26,393 bases of DNA from JBAZKV01 sp964443545 (GCA_964443545.1 CAYUCV010000016.1:1-26393), one strand, 5' to 3'. Positions 1-6,650 are shown, counted from the first letter of the stretch. A program made the numbers and translations. Notes: generated by a model from the sequence alone, not told the origin.

Positions 1-8
1 CAAAAACC

Positions 9-17
9 TGCTATAAT
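9..17 (+). promoter_or_regulatory. Extended -10 promoter element
   Basis: TGCTATAAT is a perfect extended -10 (TG, one base, TATAAT). It lies about 120 bases before the first gene, so it could drive the 137-903 gene pair with a leader of about 110 nt. A small inverted repeat, CCGC-GCTT-GCGG, follows at 24-35. The -35 region lies outside or at the window edge. The same element type recurs before other genes here (5561, 8722 minus, 22946, 23441). Confidence 0.5.
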
Positions 18-136
18 ATACTTCCGCGCTTGCGGACCAGACAGAAACTTTCGTTGGGGAGAAAATTATCAAATAGTATTATAACGTCCCGCTTATATTA
101 AACAGTTCCGTCAATAATATTTTGGAGGTGTGAAGA

Positions 137-424
137 ATGGAAGAAATAAGACCTTTGTTGTTATGGTTTCTTGCGGCAATTGTGCTCCTCGGATTCTTTC
201 TCGGCTCGTTCGATTTCATCAAAAACGGTATAATTATGCGCTTTATAAAAGCGGTATATGTGTTCTTGAGTATCCTGATCGGCAAGGGCGTGGTGGGGAA
301 GGTCGATATCCCGAAGACCGGAAAATGGGAAATAACTTTTGGCGTGTTCAATGGCAGGATCGCTTTTGAGATGGCGCGCGATATGGGGCAGGATAAGGAA
401 CAGGAAAAACAATGCACATCATAA
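137..424 (+). CDS. Small membrane protein of unknown function
   Basis: A 95-aa protein I do not recognise. Residues about 5-24 (LLLWFLAAIVLLGFFLG core) form one strong hydrophobic segment, and a second weakly hydrophobic stretch lies near residues 34-52 (FIKAVYVFLSILIG). The rest (GKWEITFGVFNGRIAFEMA) is polar and could form a small beta-rich soluble part, ending in a charged tail. The start is supported by a strong GGAGGTG ribosome binding site at 124-130. Its 3' end overlaps the following NYN-domain gene by 13 bases, which suggests translational coupling. The competing frame (130-369) lacks a comparable pattern. Confidence 0.75.
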   Translation: MEEIRPLLLWFLAAIVLLGFFLGSFDFIKNGIIMRFIKAVYVFLSILIGKGVVGKVDIPKTGKWEITFGVFNGRIAFEMARDMGQDKEQEKQCTS

Positions 425-903
425 TCGACGGCTATAACGCGGCGTATAAGATACCGACGGTTGCGGCTTTCATTAGTGAGAGCCTTGAAAAGGCAAGAAA
501 CAGGCTTATTGACCACCTTGTATCATGGAAAAGCCAAAAAGGCGGCAATGTGAAAATAACGGTGGTATTTGACGGGAAGCGGGAGGAGTTCTTTTGCATG
601 CCGTCGACCATAAAAGGGATAAGGGTGATCTACACTAATACAGGCGAGGAGGCGGATGACAGGATCGCGGATATGCTGAGGATGGAAAAGGATCCGGCCT
701 CCGCTGTTGTTGTATCCGAAGACAACAAGGTCGCCAATTCGTGCCGCGCGCTCAAGGCCAATATCAGGCCGGTAAGTTATCTGATGGACCAGGGCGGCAA
801 AAAGAAAAGGCCGTCAGGACGCTTTAGCGAAGGTGATGCCGGCAAGCATTTGACCGCGGCGCAGATCGCCGAGATAAATAAAGAGATGATGATGAGGGGG
901 TAG
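412..903 (+). CDS. YacP-like NYN domain ribonuclease
   Basis: A 163-aa protein of the YacP/DUF901 (Rae1-like) branch of the NYN/PIN-like nuclease fold. The N-terminus MHIIIDGYNAA carries the signature first acidic residue (Asp6) in the DGYN motif. Further acidic positions expected in the active site are in VVFDGK, EEADDRIADML and VVSEDNKVA. Family members are predicted endoribonucleases; Bacillus Rae1 cleaves mRNA at the ribosome. Target and partner here cannot be told from sequence. The gene starts inside the end of the preceding membrane-protein gene and closes the conserved part of the chromosome before the accessory island. Confidence 0.85.
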   Translation: MHIIIDGYNAAYKIPTVAAFISESLEKARNRLIDHLVSWKSQKGGNVKITVVFDGKREEFFCMPSTIKGIRVIYTNTGEEADDRIADMLRMEKDPASAVVVSEDNKVANSCRALKANIRPVSYLMDQGGKKKRPSGRFSEGDAGKHLTAAQIAEINKEMMMRG

Positions 904-922
904 GATAGGGATGAGGGATGAG
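902..922 (+). repeat. GGATGAG-type heptamer repeat, left island edge
   Basis: Directly after the stop of the NYN gene lies GGATAG-GGATGAG-GGATGAG, a short heptamer-like tandem repeat. A close relative (17 of 21 positions equal) follows the abiEii stop at 5485-5505, so the two bracket the whole island 948-5484. They could be boundary repeats, or members of a genome-wide short tandem repeat family; the sequence alone does not decide. Confidence 0.5.
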
Positions 923-947
923 AACAAGGAAGGAGGAATTCAGCAAA

Positions 948-1604
948 ATGGAAAACGGACATGAAGTTTCTTTCACAATCCCCATAAAGAGGCCGTTCAA
1001 GAATGTCTATCAATTCAAGATCACGCTCCTGGGCACAAACCCGCCCGTTTGGCGCAGTATCCTGATCCCTGAAAGCTACACCTTTTATGACCTCCACTGT
1101 GCCATACAGGACGCTATGGGCTGGGAAGACTGCCATCTGCACGGATTTGACATAAAATATGAACCTCCCATAAAAATACCGATCCCCCGCTCAATGAGCA
1201 TGATCCATGTTGAGTGTCCTTATGCCGAGCCTGATATCGAAGAAAATGAACCTTTATACACGACAGAAATCCAGATAAAGGAATATTTCAAGAAAGAAAA
1301 TGACAAGATTATGTACGTATACGATTATGGGGATGGATGGCGGCACGAGGTCCTGCTTGAAAAGATCATGGCAAAAGATTCAAAAGCAAAATATCCTATA
1401 TGCGTTGACGGGCAATTATCCTGTCCGCCGGAGGACTGCGGAAGCATACCGGGATATTACGAGTGCATCGATGCTTTAAAGAACAATGACGATTCCGAAG
1501 GAAAACTTACCTGGCTTGGCGACTGGATGCCGGATAATTTTGATCCCGCAAAGGTTAAGTTTAAAGATCCCCGGAAACGGTTTCTGGATACGATGAGCGA
1601 TTGA
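948..1604 (+). CDS. Plasmid pRiA4b ORF-3-like protein, copy 1
   Basis: A 218-aa protein of the PRiA4_ORF3 family (pRiA4b ORF-3 / IS1096 TnpR-like). Family hallmarks in order are PPVWRSILIPESYTFYDLH near the N-terminus, the AIQDAMGWEDCHLHGF segment, the core YVYDYGDGWRHEVLLEKI, and a C-terminal CPPEDCGSIPGYYECIDAL motif. The biochemical function of this family is unknown; members are commonly found on plasmids and islands. I choose ATG 948 rather than 918 because AAGGAGG at 930-936 serves it and the identity to copy 2 starts just after it. The protein is identical to copy 2 (2936-3610) from ENGHEV to the end. It is the first gene of the accessory island. Confidence 0.85.
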   Translation: MENGHEVSFTIPIKRPFKNVYQFKITLLGTNPPVWRSILIPESYTFYDLHCAIQDAMGWEDCHLHGFDIKYEPPIKIPIPRSMSMIHVECPYAEPDIEENEPLYTTEIQIKEYFKKENDKIMYVYDYGDGWRHEVLLEKIMAKDSKAKYPICVDGQLSCPPEDCGSIPGYYECIDALKNNDDSEGKLTWLGDWMPDNFDPAKVKFKDPRKRFLDTMSD

Positions 1605-1607
1605 ATG

Positions 1608-1713
1608 GCGGCGCCGTGGCGGGGAAATTGCCGTAGAAAGTGCTCGCACCGATATGGGGCTGACAAACTTTAAAGGGAATTACCTGACACAACAGGACGC
1701 GAAGATAGCCAAT
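1608..1713 (+). pseudogene. RhuM-family gene remnant, copy 1
   Basis: Read from 1630 in frame, this encodes AVESARTDMGLTNFKGNY and onward to QQDAKIAN, matching the intact RhuM protein (1930-2943) at MGLTSFKGNYVTQHDAKIAK. About 80% of bases match over the best 59, with changes mostly at third positions. The part upstream (1608-1632) matches the intact gene's AAEIIAER region only in a different frame. It is therefore a frameshifted scrap of a diverged RhuM homologue, not a copy of the neighbouring intact gene. The same scrap is present in repeat copy 2. Confidence 0.75.
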
Positions 1714-1831
1714 TTGCGGCCTTTTGCCCATTGCCGCCTCTGTCTTCAAGCGCGCCGCCAACGGCTGGTACTGGTGGAAGTATCAGCGCTCTCCGGGTGA
1801 ATGGGTGAGGATCGATGAGATGAGGGGATGA
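1709..1831 (+). pseudogene. C-terminal fragment of an unknown gene, copy 1
   Basis: An open frame with no start codon runs to TGA 1829-1831 and encodes IAASVFKRAANGWYWWKYQ followed by RSPGEWVRIDEMRG. The aromatic/charged pattern and normal codon use look like a true protein C-terminus joined to the RhuM remnant. Two of the three differences between the repeat copies fall here and both are silent in this frame (ATC/ATA and GGA/GGC). I do not recognise the family. Confidence 0.4.
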
Positions 1832-1916
1832 TGGCGGGAAATTTGCTGGGATAGTCGTTAATGAGACCATAAAACGGGTTGAAAATGAGGGAAGTGTTGA
1901 AAAAAACTACAGCTGA
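1824..1916 (+). pseudogene. Possible short coding remnant before RhuM
   Basis: A 30-codon open frame without a start encodes GGKFAGIVVNETIKRVENEG and a short tail, ending at TGA 1914-1916. It spans the right border of repeat copy 1, with nearly all of it in unique sequence. It reads like a protein end, but the length is small enough for chance. It is listed to account for the sequence between the repeat and the RhuM gene. Confidence 0.2.
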
Positions 1917-1929
1917 AAGGATCTGACGG

Positions 1930-2943
1930 ATGCCTAAAGAAAAAGATCGATCTCAAATAGCCATATACCAGACACCGGACGGACAGACCAAGCTTCAAGT
2001 GAAGATGGAGGATGAAACGGTTTGGCTTACACAGGATCAGATGGCCGAATTGTTCGAAAAAGGCCGTTCTACGATCACGGAACATATTAATAATAGCTTC
2101 AAAGAGGGTGAACTTGAAGAAAATTCAGTATGTCGGGAATTCCGACGTACTGGATCTGACGGGAAGGATTATACGGTTAAACATTATAATCTGGACGTCA
2201 TAATTTCAGTTGGTTATCGAGTAAAATCCGTGCGAGGCACTCAATTCCGCATTTGGGCTACTCAAAGGCTGAAAGAGTATATTATTAAAGGCTTTACTCT
2301 GGATGACGAGCGGTTGAAGCAGGGCGGGCAAAAAGCCAGATATTTTCAGGAATTATTGCAGCGTATCAGGGATATCAGAAGCAGCGAGCGCAATTTTTAT
2401 CAGAAAGTTACCGATATCTACGCCACAAGCATCGATTACCGCAAAGACGACGAGCTCACTAAGGAATTCTTCGCGACAGTACAGAACAAAATGCATTTTG
2501 CCATTCACGGCCATACCGCCGCGGAAATTATCGCTGAAAGGGCTGACAGCAAAAAGCCGCTTATGGGACTGACAAGTTTTAAGGGAAACTATGTTACTCA
2601 ACATGATGCGAAGATAGCCAAAAATTATCTGACGGAAAATGAGCTCAAACAATTAAACCTGATCGTTTCTCTGTACCTGGACTTTGCCGAACTTCAGGCA
2701 ACAAACGGCAGGCTTATGAAAATGGCGGACTGGATAGCGAAACTTAACGATTTTCTGCGCTTGAGCGAGCGGAAACTGCTGAAGAATGCCGGCAACATAA
2801 GCACGGAAACCGCGGCGCGTAAAGCTGAAGAAGAATATGAGAAATTTGCCAAAGAGCGTGGTAAGAATTATATCTCCGATTTTGACCGTGCGGTAAAAGC
2901 GCTTGAAAAGAAAAACGGAAAACAGGGCAAGAAAAATGACTAA
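1930..2943 (+). CDS. rhuM: RhuM-family (virulence RhuM) protein
   Basis: A 337-aa protein with the full RhuM family pattern: IYQTPDGQTKLQVKMEDETV, then VWLTQDQMAELFEKGRSTITEHI (helix-turn-helix-like), then YNLDVIISVGYRVKSVRGTQFRIWAT, and a C-terminal helical part with IDYRKDDELTKEFFATVQNK and MGLTSFKGNYVTQHDAKIAK. RhuM was named from Salmonella pathogenicity island 3. Its molecular role is not established, and homologues are frequent in mobile islands, sometimes with Fic/Doc genes. The gene is intact and lies between the two direct repeats. Its last codons overlap the second pRiA4b-like gene by 8 bases (ATGACTAA), so those two genes were probably an original operon. The ribosome binding site is weak (AAAGGA about 9 bases before the start). 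Confidence 0.85.
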   Translation: MPKEKDRSQIAIYQTPDGQTKLQVKMEDETVWLTQDQMAELFEKGRSTITEHINNSFKEGELEENSVCREFRRTGSDGKDYTVKHYNLDVIISVGYRVKSVRGTQFRIWATQRLKEYIIKGFTLDDERLKQGGQKARYFQELLQRIRDIRSSERNFYQKVTDIYATSIDYRKDDELTKEFFATVQNKMHFAIHGHTAAEIIAERADSKKPLMGLTSFKGNYVTQHDAKIAKNYLTENELKQLNLIVSLYLDFAELQATNGRLMKMADWIAKLNDFLRLSERKLLKNAGNISTETAARKAEEEYEKFAKERGKNYISDFDRAVKALEKKNGKQGKKND

Positions 2944-3610
2944 ACCAAATAAACAAGAAAACGGACATGAGGTTTCTTTCACAATCCCCATAAAGAGGCC
3001 GTTCAAGAATGTCTATCAATTCAAGATCACGCTCCTGGGCACAAACCCGCCCGTTTGGCGCAGTATCCTGATCCCTGAAAGCTACACCTTTTATGACCTC
3101 CACTGTGCCATACAGGACGCTATGGGCTGGGAAGACTGCCATCTGCACGGATTTGACATAAAATATGAACCTCCCATAAAAATACCGATCCCCCGCTCAA
3201 TGAGCATGATCCATGTTGAGTGTCCTTATGCCGAGCCTGATATCGAAGAAAATGAACCTTTATACACGACAGAAATCCAGATAAAGGAATATTTCAAGAA
3301 AGAAAATGACAAGATTATGTACGTATACGATTATGGGGATGGATGGCGGCACGAGGTCCTGCTTGAAAAGATCATGGCAAAAGATTCAAAAGCAAAATAT
3401 CCTATATGCGTTGACGGGCAATTATCCTGTCCGCCGGAGGACTGCGGAAGCATACCGGGATATTACGAGTGCATCGATGCTTTAAAGAACAATGACGATT
3501 CCGAAGGAAAACTTACCTGGCTTGGCGACTGGATGCCGGATAATTTTGATCCCGCAAAGGTTAAGTTTAAAGATCCCCGGAAACGGTTTCTGGATACGAT
3601 GAGCGATTGA
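2936..3610 (+). CDS. Plasmid pRiA4b ORF-3-like protein, copy 2
   Basis: A 224-aa member of the same family as copy 1 and identical to it after residue 7. The N-terminus differs (MTKPNKQ against ME) because the repeat begins inside codon 8. The start ATG overlaps the RhuM stop region by 8 bases, a typical operon overlap, so this copy is likely in its ancestral context and is translated by coupling to RhuM. The alternative upstream start at 2903 would lie deep inside RhuM and add unrelated residues. Function unknown. Confidence 0.85.
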   Translation: MTKPNKQENGHEVSFTIPIKRPFKNVYQFKITLLGTNPPVWRSILIPESYTFYDLHCAIQDAMGWEDCHLHGFDIKYEPPIKIPIPRSMSMIHVECPYAEPDIEENEPLYTTEIQIKEYFKKENDKIMYVYDYGDGWRHEVLLEKIMAKDSKAKYPICVDGQLSCPPEDCGSIPGYYECIDALKNNDDSEGKLTWLGDWMPDNFDPAKVKFKDPRKRFLDTMSD

Positions 3611-3613
3611 ATG

Positions 3614-3719
3614 GCGGCGCCGTGGCGGGGAAATTGCCGTAGAAAGTGCTCGCACCGATATGGGGCTGACAAACTTTAAAGGGAATTACCTGACACAACA
3701 GGACGCGAAGATAGCCAAT
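3614..3719 (+). pseudogene. RhuM-family gene remnant, copy 2
   Basis: Same sequence as the remnant at 1608-1713, carried in repeat copy 2. It contains the frame encoding MGLTNFKGNYLTQQDAKIAN with disrupted upstream sequence. The shared decay shows that the scrap was already broken before the duplication. Confidence 0.75.
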
Positions 3720-3837
3720 TTGCGGCCTTTTGCCCATTGCCGCCTCTGTCTTCAAGCGCGCCGCCAACGGCTGGTACTGGTGGAAGTATCAGCGCTCTCC
3801 GGGTGAATGGGTGAGGATAGATGAGATGAGGGGCTGA
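3715..3837 (+). pseudogene. C-terminal fragment of an unknown gene, copy 2
   Basis: Second copy of the startless frame encoding NGWYWWKYQRSPGEWVRID and EMRG, ending at TGA 3835-3837. The stop is kept despite two base changes relative to copy 1. Confidence 0.4.
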
Positions 3838-3870
3838 AGCTCGCAGTTAGCCGTACTTGATGATGAGGAA

Positions 3871-3899
3871 TTGACAAATAGCCATAAATGGTATATATT
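3871..3899 (+). promoter_or_regulatory. Sigma-70 type promoter of abiE operon
   Basis: TTGACA (3871-3876), 17 bases, TATATT (3894-3899): a near-consensus promoter 33 bases before the AbiEi start. An imperfect inverted repeat CCAT-AA-ATGG sits in the spacer at 3882-3891. AbiEi-type antitoxins are known to repress their own operon by binding repeats at the promoter, so this is a candidate operator (inference). Confidence 0.75.
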
Positions 3900-3932
3900 G
3901 TGCATAGATAATAACAGTAAAGGCATTACTAT

Positions 3933-4721
3933 ATGAAATTAAAAAGAACCATTTTATCTGAAAAAGAGCTGAATTTGATAGAGAATCTAATTTCTAAATA
4001 TGGATCTATTGTAACATTTGATCAAATTACTTCCATTTTGCGCAATGAAATGAATCATCAAGTGATCAAGAATTTGATCAATAAACTATCGGGTAACGGC
4101 TGGCTGGTCAGGATAAAAAGAGGGACTTATGCTGTATCAAGTTTGGAATCAAGAGGGTTTCTTTCCCTCCCCGTGTATAAAATAGCGCAAGTGATTGAAG
4201 AGGATTCATATGTTTCATTTGAGGCGGCGCTTCAATACCGGGGTATGTTTGACCAGCTGCTTAAGACCGTAACATCCGTATCTCAAAAAAGGCATGCAAA
4301 AAAGACAATACAGCAGACCGCCTACAAATTTACCACATTTAAAAAGCCGCTGTTCTTCGGCTGGTCCCAGGAAAAAGCGGAAAGTTACAATGTGAAGATC
4401 GCGCATGCGGAGAAAGCGATCCTGGACATGCTTTATAGAAATAAAGACGAGTACGTTATTGAAACCGTGGTGAATGTAATTAAGAATGACAAAGATAAAT
4501 TGGACTTCGCAAGGATGTCCGATTATTCCTCCAGGTTCGATATTACCACTCAAAAGGTCATTGGATTTTTGATGGATAAGTTTGAGGTAAGCACAGAAGA
4601 TATTTTCAAAAGAATAGGCCATAGGCGGGACAAGAGCCATATGACGACAAATAGCGGTATATTCAACGCCAAATGGCGGCTTTATTACAGCAAGAGAATA
4701 GAGAGCATTGGTAATGAGTAA
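3933..4721 (+). CDS. abiEi: AbiEi-family antitoxin (type IV TA system)
   Basis: A 262-aa protein with an N-terminal winged-helix region (about residues 1-75, including GSIVTFDQIT and NGWLVRIKRGTYAV) and the AbiEi C-terminal domain: SYVSFEAALQYRGMFDQ, then YKFTTFKKPLFFGW and VKIAHAEKAILDMLY. In the studied AbiE systems the AbiEi protein is a transcriptional autorepressor and counters the toxin without stable complex formation. The partner gene follows with an 8-base overlap. The ribosome binding site is weak (AAAGG about 12 bases upstream). Base composition is more AT-rich than the surrounding housekeeping genes, in line with transfer. Confidence 0.87.
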   Translation: MKLKRTILSEKELNLIENLISKYGSIVTFDQITSILRNEMNHQVIKNLINKLSGNGWLVRIKRGTYAVSSLESRGFLSLPVYKIAQVIEEDSYVSFEAALQYRGMFDQLLKTVTSVSQKRHAKKTIQQTAYKFTTFKKPLFFGWSQEKAESYNVKIAHAEKAILDMLYRNKDEYVIETVVNVIKNDKDKLDFARMSDYSSRFDITTQKVIGFLMDKFEVSTEDIFKRIGHRRDKSHMTTNSGIFNAKWRLYYSKRIESIGNE

Positions 4722-5484
4722 AGAAGATCTCATCAGCAGACGCGAGCTTGAGATCATTAACAAGAAATCCCTCAAATATCCTTTGGCAATGGCTGAAAAG
4801 GATTATTTTCTGGCGGTCGTATCAAAAATAATATTCAATTCGGATCTGGGTAATAAGCTGATATTTAAAGGCGGGACTGCCATACATCATTGCTATCTGC
4901 AGCAGACCAGGTTTTCCGAAGACCTTGATTTTACTTCTTTGGACAACGGGATAGCCTTAGAACAGGTCAAGGCTGTCCTTCAGTCAGAAGACTATCTTGA
5001 GGTAGTCAAGGAATATGTTTCAAAAGCCACGATCAAGATCGAAAGGCTGAAATATCAAGGACTGCTTGGAATGCCAAATTCATTGAAAGTTGAAATAGAC
5101 TTTATTCAGAATGTGGTGCTTCCGGCGCAGCAGCGTGAATACGAAAATGTCTGGGGTGTAAAAACAAAAGTGAACGTAATGGATCCAAAGGAAATATGCG
5201 CTGAAAAGATAAGAGCCGCAAGCGATCGGGCAAGATACCGGGATTACTATGATCTTCACCTTATGCTTAATCAATATGGCTATGATACTGATGAACTGGT
5301 CGGGCTATTAAAGAAAAAAGAAGCGCGTAAAGATATTAACAGCAAATCGATAATTGATAACTGGCAGGTGGCAAAACATGCAAGCAGCAAAGAGGCCGAC
5401 GCGGTGTTCTATGGCATTAATATTCCAGATGGCGAGATAGAAGGTCCTGTCCAGAAGCGTGCCGGAAGCGGCCTGTACTGGTGA
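4714..5484 (+). CDS. abiEii: AbiEii/AbiGii-family nucleotidyltransferase toxin
   Basis: A 256-aa nucleotidyltransferase. Motifs in order: FKGGTAIHHCY (glycine-rich GG motif), RFSEDLDFTS with the two metal-binding Asp residues, KVEIDF with the third acidic residue, and the Lys/Arg region EICAEKIRAASDRARYRDYYDLHL. All expected catalytic residues are visible, so the enzyme looks intact. Related toxins (AbiEii, MenT) transfer nucleotides to targets such as tRNA and stop growth; abiE was first found as phage abortive infection. I take ATG 4714 (overlap ATGAGTAA with abiEi) over TTG 4708. Confidence 0.87.
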   Translation: MSKEDLISRRELEIINKKSLKYPLAMAEKDYFLAVVSKIIFNSDLGNKLIFKGGTAIHHCYLQQTRFSEDLDFTSLDNGIALEQVKAVLQSEDYLEVVKEYVSKATIKIERLKYQGLLGMPNSLKVEIDFIQNVVLPAQQREYENVWGVKTKVNVMDPKEICAEKIRAASDRARYRDYYDLHLMLNQYGYDTDELVGLLKKKEARKDINSKSIIDNWQVAKHASSKEADAVFYGINIPDGEIEGPVQKRAGSGLYW

Positions 5485-5513
5485 AGGATAAGAATGAGGG
5501 ATAGGAATGAGGG
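5485..5513 (+). repeat. GGATGAG-type heptamer repeat, right island edge
   Basis: AGGATAAGAATGAGGGATAG followed by GAATGAGGG begins at the abiEii stop codon. It matches the left-edge repeat 902-922 at 17 of 21 positions. Together they enclose the accessory island. The 76 bases that remain up to the patatin gene hold only its promoter. Confidence 0.5.
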
Positions 5514-5560
5514 AGCCTTATCCCCAATAGGTTCACGCATGGCCCAAATCTCGCCTCCCA

Positions 5561-5569
5561 TGCTATAAT
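5561..5569 (+). promoter_or_regulatory. Extended -10 promoter of patatin gene
   Basis: TGCTATAAT ends 12 bases before the ATG at 5582, with no recognisable -35 at the right distance and no ribosome binding site. Transcription would begin about 5-6 bases before the start codon, giving a leaderless or nearly leaderless mRNA. Confidence 0.6.
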
Positions 5570-5581
5570 TCCCGCAAATAT

Positions 5582-6550
5582 ATGAGATCCAGGCTCGCCC
5601 TAGTATTATCGGGAGGCTTCGTTAAAGGCGTAGCTCATATCAGCATTGCCGAAGAGATGTACACGCGCGGGTATGTGCCGGATGTGTTTGTGGGCTCCTC
5701 CATCGGAGCTGTGTTCGCGGTGCTGCTGGGCTATTATGATGACCCAAAGATAGTAAAAGAGCTATCACTGGGGTTCATTAAGGACCATGTGTGGCCGGAA
5801 TTGCTCTCATTTGATGTCTTTTCTAAAGCAGGCCTTTTTGAATCTAAGCAGGTTATCAGGTTGATAGCAAAGTATGCCGGGCTCGAAGGAAAAACCTTTA
5901 AAGACCTTAAGAAGTCGGTGTATATAACGGCGACGGACTTGAATACAGGTGAGTTGATAATATTTGGACAGGGTCAAGGGGCAAGTAGCAAGGGTCAAGC
6001 CATGACCCTATCAGAGGCGCTTGAAGCCTCGATCTCATTTCCCGTCATCTTTAAGCCTAAGAAACTAAGAATAAACGGCAAGACGATGGCTCTTGCCGAC
6101 GGAGGTATCCGCGAGAACTGTCCGATATCTGTTGCCGCAAAGATCCCCGGAGTCAAAAAGATCATCGCCTGCGATCTGGGCTACTGTGGTCAGTTAAAAG
6201 GAGATTTTAACAAGAAGAATACCCTTGAGGTCTTTATGCAGTGCCTTGAGCTTACGACCTCGTTTTCACAGATCAATCGATACATGAATGACGATGTCTT
6301 TATAAGGAACAAAATAGCGGTCAGGATAATCAACCCGGGGATATTTGATGCGGGGCCGTTTGAGTTCAAAAAGATACCTTCGATGATAGCCGCCTCCGCC
6401 AAAACCGCGCGGCTTGTTCTTTCCCGCTTTGGATCGCCGGATGATTTCTTTAAGCGCTGGAAAAAGAACCCCTTTAAAGGCAGTGTTAAGGCCTCTCACC
6501 TGGGCTCTTCAAAAGCGAATTCATACGAGCTCATTAACCTCCCCAAATAA
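5582..6550 (+). CDS. Patatin-like phospholipase
   Basis: A 322-aa patatin-fold acyl hydrolase (RssA-like). The oxyanion loop is LSGGFVKG (residues 9-16), the nucleophile is Ser40 in GSSIG, and the dyad Asp173 is in ADGGIRENCP. ITATDLNTGE and ASISFPVIFKP are conserved family segments. It probably hydrolyses membrane lipid acyl esters in the cytoplasm. Length is usual for the family. Between IIFG and LSEALEAS there is an extra low-complexity loop, GQGQGASSKGQAMT, encoded by a heptamer repeat array (5971-5998). No Shine-Dalgarno sequence precedes the ATG. It is the first gene to the right of the accessory island and is followed by a terminator-like hairpin. Confidence 0.88.
   Translation: MRSRLALVLSGGFVKGVAHISIAEEMYTRGYVPDVFVGSSIGAVFAVLLGYYDDPKIVKELSLGFIKDHVWPELLSFDVFSKAGLFESKQVIRLIAKYAGLEGKTFKDLKKSVYITATDLNTGELIIFGQGQGASSKGQAMTLSEALEASISFPVIFKPKKLRINGKTMALADGGIRENCPISVAAKIPGVKKIIACDLGYCGQLKGDFNKKNTLEVFMQCLELTTSFSQINRYMNDDVFIRNKIAVRIINPGIFDAGPFEFKKIPSMIAASAKTARLVLSRFGSPDDFFKRWKKNPFKGSVKASHLGSSKANSYELINLPK
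5971..5998 (+). repeat. Four-unit heptamer array inside patatin CDS
   Basis: GGGTCAA GGGGCAA GTAGCAA GGGTCAA: four consecutive 7-base units with few changes. The array encodes most of the GQGQGASSKGQ loop, which is not part of the conserved patatin fold. It resembles the short tandem heptamer style of the island-edge repeats, though with a different unit. Confidence 0.7.
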
Positions 6551-6650
6551 GCCGGCTTCAGCACTTCATAACTTCAGCTCTATCCCGGCGCGGGAATTGC
6601 TGTGTGAGCTGCCGTCGCCGGAAAATGTTAAAGCCCTTATGGGGGAGAAT

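Larger units (their letters stand above)
951..1831 (+). repeat. Long direct repeat, copy 1 (~881 bp)
   Basis: This segment recurs at 2957-3837 with a constant offset of 2006. By eye I find three differences: 965/2971 (A/G), 1813/3819 (C/A) and 1828/3834 (A/C). It contains the pRiA4b ORF-3-like gene, a frameshifted RhuM remnant and an open tail frame ending at the TGA 1829-1831. The repeat ends at that stop codon. There are no terminal inverted repeats and no transposase, so this is not a classical IS. Confidence 0.9.
2957..3837 (+). repeat. Long direct repeat, copy 2 (~881 bp)
   Basis: Near-identical partner of 951-1831 (three differences seen, all silent in the frames concerned). The copies are in direct orientation with the RhuM gene and about 1.1 kb of unique sequence between them, so homologous recombination between them would delete RhuM and one pRiA4b-like gene. 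Confidence 0.9.

Noticed and set aside
2744..3148. Minus-strand frame (134 aa), related to one at 777-1142
   Set aside because: Both are shadows of the duplicated pRiA4b-like gene. Their similarity only reflects the direct repeat.
951..3837. Composite transposon or IS pair
   Set aside because: No transposase, no terminal inverted repeats and no target duplication could be seen at the repeat ends.
5971..5998. CRISPR-like array
   Set aside because: The units are 7 bases with no spacers. No CRISPR repeats or cas genes are seen anywhere in the window.
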